Shown here: positions 30,665 through 39,052 of the stretch, one piece after another
Position numbering within the stretch: the first letter of the stretch is position 1
Layout of the letters: each line of letters begins with the position of its first letter
Assembly: GCF_001697145.1 (NCBI RefSeq)
Contig: NZ_CP012719.1
Span: forward strand, 1,584,501-1,648,500
Source: Streptococcus anginosus
Lineage (GTDB): Bacteria; Bacillota; Bacilli; Lactobacillales; Streptococcaceae
Length of the DNA: 64,000 bases
Direction: 5' to 3'
Program-made: the position numbers and the translations under genes
The notes under the pieces: model-generated
Databases searched by the model: none
What the model was told of the DNA's origin: nothing
Seen by the model: the letters and a program-made list of their open reading frames with translations, nothing else

Positions 30665-31483
30665 TCACACTTTCTCAAATATCAAGATTTTCTGTGATAG
30701 TTTGTGAGCAATCGGCAACCAGTTAATAAGCTTAAGCACTGGAAATATAGCAGACATCCCCCTCGTAATATCATCATCCTTTACACTACGGAAACCTCTT
30801 GCAATATCCTTAATATCATCAAAGGAATCCGCTCCAAATATAAATTTTGCTCCTGTTTTTTGTATGGACTTTTCAACATTTTCTTTCGCCACCCACCTTT
30901 TTGACAGGCACTCCATAAGAACATAAGCATTGTCAAAATTCTCTCGAATAATTCTGAGCATTTGGGCATTGTCTTCCCTTGTCAAGTACATTGACAAGCC
31001 CTCAATGATAAACAGAATGTTCCCATCTGCTTTTATTTCTTTTGCCCACGCCGAATCCGTTGCTGAAATACCGATGTTTGAAACTCTGCCGGATTCTGCA
31101 AAAATCTGATTCCTTACCTCAGCTGTTTCAGGCAAATCAAGGTTGTACCATGTGACTTTTCCGTTATCCATGCGATAAAATCTCGTGTCAAGTCCACAAG
31201 CAATATTTACGACTGTACAGGTTGGATTTTCGTCAATAAACTCTTTTACCAGTTCATCAAATACAAGCGTTCTTGCAATCACGCCATAACTCATAAGGGA
31301 ATCATTTGTGGCGGCGGTAAAATCGTAATCAATTTTTTCAACCAATTCCACCGCTTTGGCATCATAAAATTTATGTCTTTTGCTCTTGGAATATTGTGCT
31401 CTTGCATAAAAACTCTGAAGCATCGTTTCCGCAGCACCATTCAAAATAGGTTTTATTTTTTCTTGCATTTTTATTTCTTCCAA
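30665..31483 (-). CDS. LCMT/TcmP-type class I SAM-dependent methyltransferase
   Basis: A 272-residue methyltransferase. The SAM site is NIACGLDTRFYR (about 95-106), the acidic ribose contact lies in YNLDLPE, and the family signature is IIEGLSMYL (about 155-163). This branch includes leucine carboxyl methyltransferases and TcmP-type O-methyltransferases that methylate carboxyl groups of small molecules. The TTG start at 31483 has GGAGG nine bases upstream. It is followed on the same strand by its own terminator and preceded by a membrane protein and hydrolase genes. The substrate is unknown. Confidence 0.78.
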   Translation of the reverse strand: MEEIKMQEKIKPILNGAAETMLQSFYARAQYSKSKRHKFYDAKAVELVEKIDYDFTAATNDSLMSYGVIARTLVFDELVKEFIDENPTCTVVNIACGLDTRFYRMDNGKVTWYNLDLPETAEVRNQIFAESGRVSNIGISATDSAWAKEIKADGNILFIIEGLSMYLTREDNAQMLRIIRENFDNAYVLMECLSKRWVAKENVEKSIQKTGAKFIFGADSFDDIKDIARGFRSVKDDDITRGMSAIFPVLKLINWLPIAHKLSQKILIFEKV

Positions 31484-31517
31484 GTATAAACACCTCCTAC
31501 TAATTTGAATTTAGTTT

Positions 31518-32015
31518 TTAAAATAATGTGCATATCCATGCAATGACTAACGATCCGATAATCATAAATAACACTTGAATAATGTGTTCCCTTTTGTTAT
31601 ATCCAAAGAGTTTAGGACTAAGCTTATCTACCACTTCCGGATAATAATGTTCAAAAAAACTAAAACCTCGATTGCACAAAAGTATCCAATCAAAAAATAC
31701 AATATCAAAGGCTTTCAACAAAAGAAGTATCATCAGAAATCTAATGAAAAACTGAATGTAAGTAAAGTTATTTTGAACACCATCCACTGCACCAACGATA
31801 ATTGAACTCCCCATGAATAGTATTGCAATAATAGCTAATATCCATCCAACTAAACTCTGACCACGAAAGCGTTTTTCCTTTGGTTCAATAACATCAAACA
31901 CTTCTTTAGGACACGAAGAAAAGAAGTCTTTGTTTTGAATAAATCCAACTCCTGCCCACAGCAATAAGAACAATCCAATCATCATAATAACGGCAAGCAG
32001 TATCGTCATATACAT
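31518..32015 (-). CDS. Integral membrane protein, four predicted segments
   Basis: About 165 residues with hydrophobic segments near 2-25, 55-80, 90-110 and 145-165. A soluble loop contains SSCPKEVFDVIEPKEKRFRG. No family is recognised. The ATG at 32015 has a GGTGAT ribosome-binding site, so the slightly longer frame start (32024, TTG) is not used. It lies between the methyltransferase and the first hydrolase, all on the minus strand with short gaps, suggesting one transcript. Confidence 0.65.
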   Translation of the reverse strand: MYMTILLAVIMMIGLFLLLWAGVGFIQNKDFFSSCPKEVFDVIEPKEKRFRGQSLVGWILAIIAILFMGSSIIVGAVDGVQNNFTYIQFFIRFLMILLLLKAFDIVFFDWILLCNRGFSFFEHYYPEVVDKLSPKLFGYNKREHIIQVLFMIIGSLVIAWICTLF

Positions 32016-32070
32016 AATTATCAATCACCACACAATATCCACTTTTCTTCTGAAAACTACCTGTAGAATA

Positions 32071-33009
32071 TTACAAGAGAAAGCCGTCATTTCTATCTCC
32101 CCTTATTACGGCATATATATTTCTTCTTACTTCCTTTGCCTCAGGTAAAAATCCTGCCGCCGCCCAAGCATGCATCATTCTTTCTCCTATGTATGTTTTC
32201 ATAACCACGCCATCCATTTTAGCTTTTTCTTTTGCCTCCGGCAGCTCTGCTATCAACACTTCATAAGAACCATAAATGATATACATGTCAGGTAGCCCCT
32301 TCCATGAGTACTCAATTGGCGATTTCATATATTCCACATTATTTAAATTTATTCTTTGCATTACTTGATCTTGTTCTTTCATGTAGCAAGCCGGAATAAT
32401 GCAATCAAACTTATCAAGTCTCTCCATCTCTTTCATCTGTTCTTTAGTTGGAGGAATACGAAAGGTCGGAGAGTGCATAATCAATCTTTTTGGCATTGAT
32501 AATCTCATGTCGTTTTCAAGAATATGCAAACATATATTTTGTGCAAGGCTTGCTCCACTTGATAAACCAAAAAATATAATATCATCTGCATTAAACGCCT
32601 TAAGTGCCTCGCTATAAACGTTTAGACCTGCGTCGATAATTTGCAAGCCAGTTGCTTTTGGAAAAAGCGGGTACCATACAATCCAAACTTCAGCCTGACT
32701 TTGATTAGCCATATCTTGAGCAAACTCAAAATCACCGGAATCTCCCGGAATGGTATATCCACCACCAAAGAAATATAATACAAGCCTATTTGCCACTTTA
32801 TTTTTTGGTTTGACGACATAATACAAAGTTCCGCTTGTACACTTTTCTTCAAAATCATAAGATTTATGAAGTTTTTCAAGAGGGAGTTTAGATTTCTGTT
32901 TCTTTTCTTGTTTAGCAAAACATTCATCCGGATTTTTTATTACTTTTTTCATCATAGGTTTTACAGTATGACGAAATAAAAATTCCGTTAATTTATATTT
33001 AACACTCAC
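32071..33009 (-). CDS. Alpha/beta hydrolase, hormone-sensitive-lipase type
   Basis: A 312-residue esterase-like protein. It has the oxyanion motif YFFGGGYTIPG (about 80-90), where HSL enzymes have HGGG, and the nucleophile Ser in FFGLSSGASLA (GxSxG, about 146-150). A candidate His is in ERMMHAWAAAGFLP (about 278). The His-to-Phe change in the oxyanion motif is unusual. The GTG start has GGAGG upstream. The gene is part of the run of hydrolase and methyltransferase genes at 30.6-34.9 kb. Confidence 0.78.
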   Translation of the reverse strand: MSVKYKLTEFLFRHTVKPMMKKVIKNPDECFAKQEKKQKSKLPLEKLHKSYDFEEKCTSGTLYYVVKPKNKVANRLVLYFFGGGYTIPGDSGDFEFAQDMANQSQAEVWIVWYPLFPKATGLQIIDAGLNVYSEALKAFNADDIIFFGLSSGASLAQNICLHILENDMRLSMPKRLIMHSPTFRIPPTKEQMKEMERLDKFDCIIPACYMKEQDQVMQRINLNNVEYMKSPIEYSWKGLPDMYIIYGSYEVLIAELPEAKEKAKMDGVVMKTYIGERMMHAWAAAGFLPEAKEVRRNIYAVIRGDRNDGFLL

Positions 33010-33047
33010 AATGCATACCTCCTTAATTCCAAAAATGGCAAATTATT

Positions 33048-33815
33048 TTATTTCTTAACTTCCATTAAATCTCTGAATTGATTAGCCATTTTCACAGGAT
33101 AAAGACTTGCCATGCTGCCATGACCCATGTTTTCAAATTTAATAAACTCAGTATTTGGAAAATAAGTTTTCATATATTTGATATCCCATGCACGGGCTTT
33201 AGACTCTTTATCACCATACCAATATTGAATACGATCGCTATGTTCTGACACGTTCTTTGGCATAACATAGTTGTTGCAAGATTCAAATGTTCTCCATATC
33301 GTTTTATAACTAATAAAATTAAGGACTTTAGCAACATACTTCAATTCCTCTTCGCTGTATTCATCTGTAGAAAATGATTTTTCAAGAAGCTTTAACCCTC
33401 CAATTTTACCTATAGAAATCATAAGAAAATCTCTTATGGCAATCATTCTTGTAACAATCCAAGGAAGCTGATATGGTGTTATTGCTCCATCGCAAATAAT
33501 GTTCCTTATTTTAATTCCGTGATTGGAGAACATTTTTAAAGCGATAGAACCGCCCATAGAGCAACCATACAAAAGATCAACTTTCTCAATTTTATGTTCT
33601 TTCAGCCATCCTAATAAATTATCGGCAATTTCTTCTACACTTGTAAAATTTTCGTTTGGATTCTCCTCATCATATCCGGGAAGTGCAGGAACAATAATAT
33701 GATACTCTTCTTTAAGTATAGATAAAATGTATTCAAAATAGTCCCACATGACTAATGAAGGATGAATCAACACAATTATTTTATTTTTATCAGCTCCAAA
33801 CTCATGTATGTTCAC
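33048..33815 (-). CDS. Alpha/beta hydrolase
   Basis: A 255-residue alpha/beta hydrolase. The strand and oxyanion region is IVLIHPSLVMWDYFEYIL, the nucleophile elbow is YGCSMGGSIAL (Ser about residue 89), and the catalytic His is in FENMGHGSMAS (about 236). The Asp is probably in WYGDKESKA. The fold is close to that of the gene at 34102, which begins LLIHPMLSSAEGM, so the two may be old duplicates. GTG start with GGAGGAG upstream. Confidence 0.82.
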   Translation of the reverse strand: MNIHEFGADKNKIIVLIHPSLVMWDYFEYILSILKEEYHIIVPALPGYDEENPNENFTSVEEIADNLLGWLKEHKIEKVDLLYGCSMGGSIALKMFSNHGIKIRNIICDGAITPYQLPWIVTRMIAIRDFLMISIGKIGGLKLLEKSFSTDEYSEEELKYVAKVLNFISYKTIWRTFESCNNYVMPKNVSEHSDRIQYWYGDKESKARAWDIKYMKTYFPNTEFIKFENMGHGSMASLYPVKMANQFRDLMEVKK

Positions 33816-33845
33816 TAACTCTCCTCCAAAATCCCAATTTTAATA

Positions 33846-34072
33846 TTACTTTTTATAAGCAATCATAACGCCGATGGGTGCAAGCCCTCCATGTATCAAA
33901 TTCATTTCAGTTGCCCTGAACCGCAAGCAAGTTCAAGTACGTTCATATTTCTATTCAAGTAAGGACGAATATACTCACAAACATTATCATAAACTCCTTT
34001 ATCCTTCTTCATAAAAGGAGCGTACAGCTTGGCGAATTTATTCCAAAACTTTTTATTGCTTTTATCATTCAC
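33846..34072 (-). pseudogene. SAM methyltransferase with an internal deletion
   Basis: The N-terminus reads KSNKKFWNKFAKLYAPFMKK, VCEYIRPYLNRNMNVLELAC, GSGQL, ending in the start of SAM motif I (LELACGSGQ). The sequence then jumps to EMNLIHGGLAPIGVMIAYKK-stop, the expected last strand of the same fold. The middle of the gene (about 100-140 residues) is missing and the junction shifts the frame. It lies between two hydrolase genes on the same strand. Confidence 0.7.
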
Positions 34073-34101
34073 TGCTAACACCCTCTTTTCAACAATATGT
34101 T

Positions 34102-34848
34102 TTAATCAATCTCAGCTTTTATCATTTTGCAATACTCTTCTACATTCGTTGTTATCTTTGTACAATGGTTTTGTCCCTTCCATATTCTTAACGCTGCATA
34201 TGGATACTCTTTTGAAATAGCTCTCTTTGCATATTTTAAATTAACTTCTTTGGATCCATAACAGAATATGCACCTCTTTTGTTCTGCTTCTGATAACTTC
34301 GGAAGATCTACAAATGCACAATCATGGCAGATATTTTTAATGCTTTGTTTATCTATTCTGATTAGATTTTCAGTCATCATTCGTCCCTTTGTTTCTCCAT
34401 ATATGCTTATAATTTTTCTATTAGCTGAGTCACTATTTTTAATCGCTTTTTTCCGTTCATATAGAAAAATATTTCTTATAATAAACTCTAAAATACTCGC
34501 ATTTTGACATAAACTACAGCCCTCAAATAAGGCTTTAACTATCTTTATATCCTTATGCTTTAATAATTCCAATAACACTACTCCACCTATTGATGCTCCA
34601 AAAGCAAGAGAAACTTCAGCAATATCATTTTCTTTAAAATAATTGTATAAATTCTCACTTTCTTGTTTTACCGACAAATACTTCCTATCTATCAATTTAC
34701 CATGAGCAGACAGATCCGGAATAATGTATCTATACTCATTTCCAATATTATCGGCAATTAACTTTTTCATTCCCTCAGCAGAAGAAAGCATCGGATGTAT
34801 GAGTAAAACTATTTTTTCTTTATCTTTATTTATGTCAATATATTCCAT
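34102..34848 (-). CDS. Alpha/beta hydrolase
   Basis: About 248 residues. LLIHPMLSSAEGM begins the fold, the nucleophile elbow is AFGASIGGVVLL (Ser about 90), and the catalytic His is probably in WKGQNHCTKI (about 231). It is Cys-rich for this family (CSLCQNAS, CHDCAFVD). The frame is open to a GTG at 34857, but GAGGTG nine bases before the ATG at 34848 supports the shorter form. It is the first gene of the hydrolase/methyltransferase run. Confidence 0.75.
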   Translation of the reverse strand: MEYIDINKDKEKIVLLIHPMLSSAEGMKKLIADNIGNEYRYIIPDLSAHGKLIDRKYLSVKQESENLYNYFKENDIAEVSLAFGASIGGVVLLELLKHKDIKIVKALFEGCSLCQNASILEFIIRNIFLYERKKAIKNSDSANRKIISIYGETKGRMMTENLIRIDKQSIKNICHDCAFVDLPKLSEAEQKRCIFCYGSKEVNLKYAKRAISKEYPYAALRIWKGQNHCTKITTNVEEYCKMIKAEID

Positions 34849-34965
34849 TTTGAACACCTCACAAACGGAAGTTAGTCTACATTAACTAATAATATTTTAT
34901 CATTTTTAAGCCATTTTTTCTATATCGGCTTTTCATGTTGCTTAACAGTATTTTGCAAAGAAAGG

Positions 34966-35721
34966 TTAAGCACCTTTTTCGATACTTAACCTTTCTTCTT
35001 TACGAATTAGAGATGTGATTAGCTGATAAAATTCATCAATAATTTTTTGTAAAAACTTTCCGCTTTCATCATCACTTTTAGCAATCTTTTGATAGTCTCC
35101 TACAAATATTATTGGAAGTTTTCCATGTAGTATGTTAAATAATTTATAGGCTTCATTCTGTCTATCAGTCGTGATTCTATCAAAATCATCAATTACAAGC
35201 ACCTTATTATTTGACAAAAATTTTGGCAAAAGACATATATACATTGAATCAGATTTTACTTTTAAAAGTTGATAAACCGTAACTATTAAAGCAATTATAG
35301 TGCTAAGTATGATGAGAAAATTGTGAAAATAAATTGGTAGACCTAAAAAGATTAATAAGTCCTTTAAATAACTTAGTAATCCTAAATTTATAGCAGGAGT
35401 CATTAAGACACTAGTAACTACTGCAATCACAATTAAAAATCTAAGTAGATAATATAAAAATGGATGTAAGAGACTAAAAGCTATCGCAGTCACACTTCTC
35501 TCATCATGTGCTTCCCAAAGCTTTAAGTAAATAAATTTAGTGCTTTTTGCTTGCCCTTCCACTTTTTTTAGGAAAGTTGTTTTGCCACTCCCCCATACAC
35601 CATTTAGAAAAAAAGTTTGAAAGATATCCTCTTCTGTATTTTGCAATTTTTGTAAAATAATCTTAGAAAATGTTTCTTCAGCAACTTTTGTTGAAACTTT
35701 ATCAAATCTGATTTCTTTCAT
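34966..35721 (-). CDS. KAP-type P-loop NTPase, probably C-terminally truncated
   Basis: A 251-residue protein with Walker A GVWGSGKTTF (about 41-50), two or three membrane segments inserted at about 85-150, and Walker B KVLVIDDFDR (about 170-179), followed by GKLPIIFVGD. This is the KAP family layout, with membrane helices inside the NTPase. KAP proteins usually exceed 400 residues, so this one looks shortened. Some relatives, such as plasmid-encoded PifA, cause phage exclusion, so a defence role is possible but unproven. The 3' end contains a 12-bp inverted repeat (34960-34996) that overlaps the last codons. It stands alone, with its own ribosome-binding site. Confidence 0.7.
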   Translation of the reverse strand: MKEIRFDKVSTKVAEETFSKIILQKLQNTEEDIFQTFFLNGVWGSGKTTFLKKVEGQAKSTKFIYLKLWEAHDERSVTAIAFSLLHPFLYYLLRFLIVIAVVTSVLMTPAINLGLLSYLKDLLIFLGLPIYFHNFLIILSTIIALIVTVYQLLKVKSDSMYICLLPKFLSNNKVLVIDDFDRITTDRQNEAYKLFNILHGKLPIIFVGDYQKIAKSDDESGKFLQKIIDEFYQLITSLIRKEERLSIEKGA

Positions 35722-35984
35722 ATCGAACTCCTATTTTAAGTATCGCTTTGTTAATATTAGTATATCATATACTTTTTAATCAAAGAAAAAAAGAAACAGC
35801 TAGTAACAATATATTGACTGTTTCAAGGAGACTATGAAAAAGAAAAGTTTTAGCATTATTTATAATATATAGGTGTGGGCTTAAATAAGTCCTAACCTAC
35901 CCAAACGGCTAGTTTGTTGTCCTATATACTGAGAGGTCCTGACATTTTTATTCCCAGATTCTAAGGCATTTGAAACTGGAAGTA
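35722..35984. other. Gene-free stretch between the KAP gene and the broken lipoprotein
   Basis: No gene was recognised. The part around 35870-35970 (GTGTGGGCTTAAATAAGTCC ...) is less AT-rich than its surroundings and may be a fragment of an older element. Confidence 0.35.
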
Positions 35985-36299
35985 ATGAAAAAGATAGTTA
36001 GTATCCTTCTATTTGGCTTAGCAACCATATTCTTAATACCATGCTCAAAACAAAAAAGCCTTGATGGGGATTATTATTGGATTAGTGATAATCGAAATGA
36101 AAAGATTATGACAGTGGAACTGTTGAGAGTAATGGGGATTCACTATCACTTTAAATACAGATAAGAAAACTTTTAAACTTCTTTTGGAACAACTGAAAAC
36201 TATTCTTATAAAGATGGTGTTTTTACAGCTAATTTAACGGGAGTTAAAAGAGAATACTATAAAAAAGATAGTAACGCCTACAAAAAGGCTCTGAAAAAG
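35985..36299 (+). pseudogene. Broken lipoprotein, paralogue of the one at 27895
   Basis: Starts MKKIVSILLFGLATIFLIPC, SKQKSLDGDYYWISDNRNEK with a lipobox Cys. The first frame stops at 36164 after a scrambled segment. The family C-terminus reappears in another frame as VFTANLTGVKREYYKKDSNA, YKKALKK just before the ISL3 element. The sequence is therefore frameshifted. With the insertion element removed, its end runs in frame into the CHAP sequence beyond (see findings). Confidence 0.65.
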
Positions 36300-37765
36300 T
36301 GGCTCTATAATTTCTGTAGTGGGTAAATCTACTACGGAGATTATGGAGCTTTTTCAGTGTATCAAAAAAGCTCCATAAGACTTATAATGAAAAGCGACTA
36401 AACAACTCATTAGGAAGACCTTATGGAACAACTTAAGAATACCACAGAACTCATCGGATTAAAAGACAAAAATATCAAAATCAAGACGGTTTTTAAGGTC
36501 GATACCCACATCACGATTGAGGCTAGCCTAGACTATCAGCCTCCACTCTGCCCTCACTGCAAAAGTCAGATGAGCAAGTATGACTTTCAACGAGCCTCTA
36601 CCATCCCAATCCTTGATGTCCAAGGCATGCCAACAGTTCTCAAACTCAAGAAGCGACGCTTTCAATGTAAGGGCTGTCGTCGTGTAACAGTTTCTGAGAC
36701 CAGCTTAGTCAAGAAGCATTGCCAAATCTCAAAGCCTGTCCGCCAGAAAATCACACAATACCATACCGAAAAGTTAACTAATACTGCCATCGCTAAGAGA
36801 CTCCACCTTTCAGTATCTCTTGTCCAACGTCAACTGGAAGCTTTCACCTTCAAGGAAGACTTTACTCGTCTTCCTGAGGTTCTATCAGTAGATGAATTTT
36901 CTCGAAACAAGGGACAACTAGCTTTCATTGCTCAAGATTTTGAGACCAGAAAGATTGTCACTCTCCTTGAAAACAACCGACAAACCACCATCAAAAACTA
37001 CTTTTATCGCTATCCTAGAACTGTTCGTGAGGCGGTTAAAGCCATTACTGTGGACATGTCTGGGGCTTACATTCCAATCCTAAGACCCTTCGCTCTCCTA
37101 TTTTTAGGCTCAGGCTGAAACAGTCTCTCCCCAGACTGTTTCACTCCCCAAAGCTAAAATCGTGCTTGACCGCTTCCATATCGTCCAACACCTTGGCAGG
37201 GCTATGATGGCGACCAGAATTGCCATGGTGAAGACCTTTGACAAGCATTCTCTCCCTTATCGAGCCATGAAGAATCACTGGAGAATCCTGCAAAAGGACA
37301 GTCGCAAACTCTCTGACAAACGCTTTTATTCACGAACCTTTAGGCAAACCTTGACTCCAAAAGAAATTGTTAAGAAAATTCTAGATTTATCGGAGGAGCT
37401 CCGCTATTACTATGAGCTGTATCAACTCTTATTATTCCATTTTCAAGAGAAGAATACCGACCATTTTATGGCACTGATTGACGACAACCTTCCCTTTGTC
37501 AATCCTATATTTACCGCTGTCTTTAAGACCTTCAAGAAATACAAATCCTACATCGCAAACGCCCTGGAGCTCCCTTATTCTAACGCCAAGCTAGAAGCCA
37601 CTAACAAACTCATCAAGGACATTAAGCGTCAAGCTTTCGGCTTTCGAAACTTCAAGAACTTTAAAACAAAAATTCTCATCGCTTTGAACATCAAAATAGA
37701 GAGAACCAATCTGATTCTCTCTAGATGTTAGTGATAAGTCACCCACTACAGTTGACAATGAGCCC
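36300..37765 (+). mobile_element. ISL3-family insertion sequence (IS1167-like)
   Basis: The ends carry imperfect inverted repeats that share GGCTC and CTGTAGTGGGT (left near 36301-36323, right near 37742-37764). The flanks CTGAAAAAG (36291-36299) and CTGAAAAAG (37766-37774) look like the target duplication, expected to be about 8 bp for this family. The transposase is interrupted. Confidence 0.85.
36423..37731 (+). pseudogene. ISL3-family transposase, interrupted
   Basis: The N-terminal part (36423-37118) has the zinc-binding CPHCKSQM and CKGCRRVTV motifs, HTH and the first catalytic Asp region (VDMSGAYIPILR). The C-terminal part (37162-37731) continues KAKIVLDRFHIVQHLGRAMM with the second Asp, then YSNAKLEATNKLIKDIKRQA with the Glu region. 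About 60 extra bases with a perfect 10-bp hairpin separate the parts, introducing a stop and frame change. The transposase is presumably inactive. Confidence 0.85.
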
Positions 37766-38260
37766 CTGAAAAAGAATGCGAGAAAATGGTATAACCTCTT
37801 CAAAGACACTTTAACAGGTGATACAGCCAATGCCAAAACACAAGATGGTGGAGGCGTAACTTCTGATGGAGTACCTGCTGGATATAGCCTTACAAAAGCA
37901 ATCAACACCTCTAACTACACTTCTGCGACTTATCCTTGGGGACAATGTACGTGGTTTGTCTATAATCGAGCCAAAGAGGTAGGCGTTAACTTTGACCCTT
38001 ATATGGGCAATGGTGGGGATTGGAAGCAGAAAGCAGGCTACCAAACCACACATACACCAACAGAGCATAGTGCGATATCTTTCTCTCCTGGTCAGGCTGG
38101 TTCTGACCCAACCTATGGTCACGTAGTTTTCGTGGAGCAGGTCAAATCAGACGGGTCTATTCTCATTTCAGAAGCAAACGCTAAAGGACTTGGAGTTGTT
38201 TCTTACCGCACATTTGATAAAGCAACAGCTAACCAATTTACATACGTGATTGGGAAGTAA
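37766..38260 (+). pseudogene. CHAP-domain cell-wall hydrolase, N-terminally truncated
   Basis: The frame is open from the ISL3 right end to 38260: NARKWYNLFKDTLTGDTANA, KTQDGGGVTSDGVPAGYSLT. The CHAP domain follows: catalytic Cys in YPWGQCTWFVYNRA, His in TYGHVVFVEQV and a polar residue in ILISEANAKG. The first internal ATG (38003) lies after the Cys, so no complete domain can be made from it. The upstream part was lost or separated when ISL3 inserted. In integrative elements such CHAP proteins open the peptidoglycan during conjugation. Confidence 0.75.
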
Positions 38261-38316
38261 AAATTTGACAAAAAACTACATTTGTCGTACAATTGAAGTA
38301 CAAAAGAGGTGATTGT

Positions 38317-38622
38317 ATGACTAAAAAAATGTTTCAAAAGCGAGTAGATTCAGAATTACTAGATGAAGTATCGGTACTATACAAATCCTTAGGAACTTCT
38401 GTAGGTGACGCTTTCGTGATGTTCTTACAAAAATCAAAGGAGGTGAATGGATTGCCATTTGATTTAAGAAAACAAGTCCATGCTATTTCTGATAATCCTT
38501 TAGAAAGACTAGCTTTGGCAAACTCAAATGTTATCAAAGTGACTGCTTCTAATCCAGAAGCAATCGCAGATTTCTTTGATGAAGACTATCCAGAATACGA
38601 GGAAAGACATGGACAACTATAA
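38317..38622 (+). CDS. RelB/DinJ-type antitoxin
   Basis: A 101-residue ribbon-helix-helix antitoxin. The N-terminus MTKKMFQKRVDSELLDEVSV, LYKSLGTSVGDAFVMFLQKS is the RelB/DinJ DNA-binding domain, and the C-terminal half would wrap the toxin. The frame is open from 38293, but AGAGGTG before the ATG at 38317 fixes the start. It overlaps the toxin gene by 14 bases, giving coupled translation and probably autorepression of the pair. Addiction would help keep the island. Confidence 0.8.
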   Translation: MTKKMFQKRVDSELLDEVSVLYKSLGTSVGDAFVMFLQKSKEVNGLPFDLRKQVHAISDNPLERLALANSNVIKVTASNPEAIADFFDEDYPEYEERHGQL

Positions 38623-38941
38623 CCCATATGATATTCTGGTAGCAACTATCGCTTTTAGTGATGGGACAGGAGCTAAAAGACGTCCTGCTCTAGTCATTGC
38701 AAATAATGAAGAAGTTATCAGAACCTACCGTATCACTAGTCAGTATTCCCGTAAATCATCTTATATCCGTTCAAAATACTTTGAAATAAAAGAATGGGAA
38801 GAGGCAGGATTAGTGAAACCATCTTGGATTGATACCGTTCAACTTTATGATTTAGACGTAGAACTTGTTCAAGTTCGCTTAATCGGAAAGTTAACAGAAA
38901 ATGACCAACAGAGATTTGAAAAATTTTTAAGAGAAAATTAA
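38609..38941 (+). CDS. PemK/MazF-type toxin
   Basis: About 110 residues. The motif DILVATIAFSDGTGAKRRPA, LVIANNEE is characteristic of PemK/MazF mRNA interferases. The later KPSWIDTVQLYDLD and VRLIGKLTENDQQRFEKFL match the rest of the fold. The start at 38609 (MDNYNPYDILVA) has AGGA six bases upstream; the longer frame from 38576 reads through the antitoxin end. A RelB-like antitoxin with a PemK-like toxin is a known mixed pairing. Confidence 0.78.
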   Translation: MDNYNPYDILVATIAFSDGTGAKRRPALVIANNEEVIRTYRITSQYSRKSSYIRSKYFEIKEWEEAGLVKPSWIDTVQLYDLDVELVQVRLIGKLTENDQQRFEKFLREN

Positions 38942-39000
38942 GATTATACGATTATATTATAAATAATCCTAAAACTTTTCTTTTTCATAATCTCCTTAAG

Positions 39001-39030
39001 GTAAGGGCTTTATAGCTCTTGCTTTTTTTA
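39001..39030 (+). terminator. Terminator of the toxin-antitoxin operon
   Basis: AAGGGCT / AGCTCTT stem followed by GCTTTTTTT. Confidence 0.8.
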
Positions 39031-39052
39031 TTGCCTAAAAGGGGGGGAAACT

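Noticed and set aside
34960-34996. Terminator of the KAP gene
   Set aside because: The inverted repeat lies across the last codons and is not followed by a T run, so it is recorded as an oddity rather than called a terminator.
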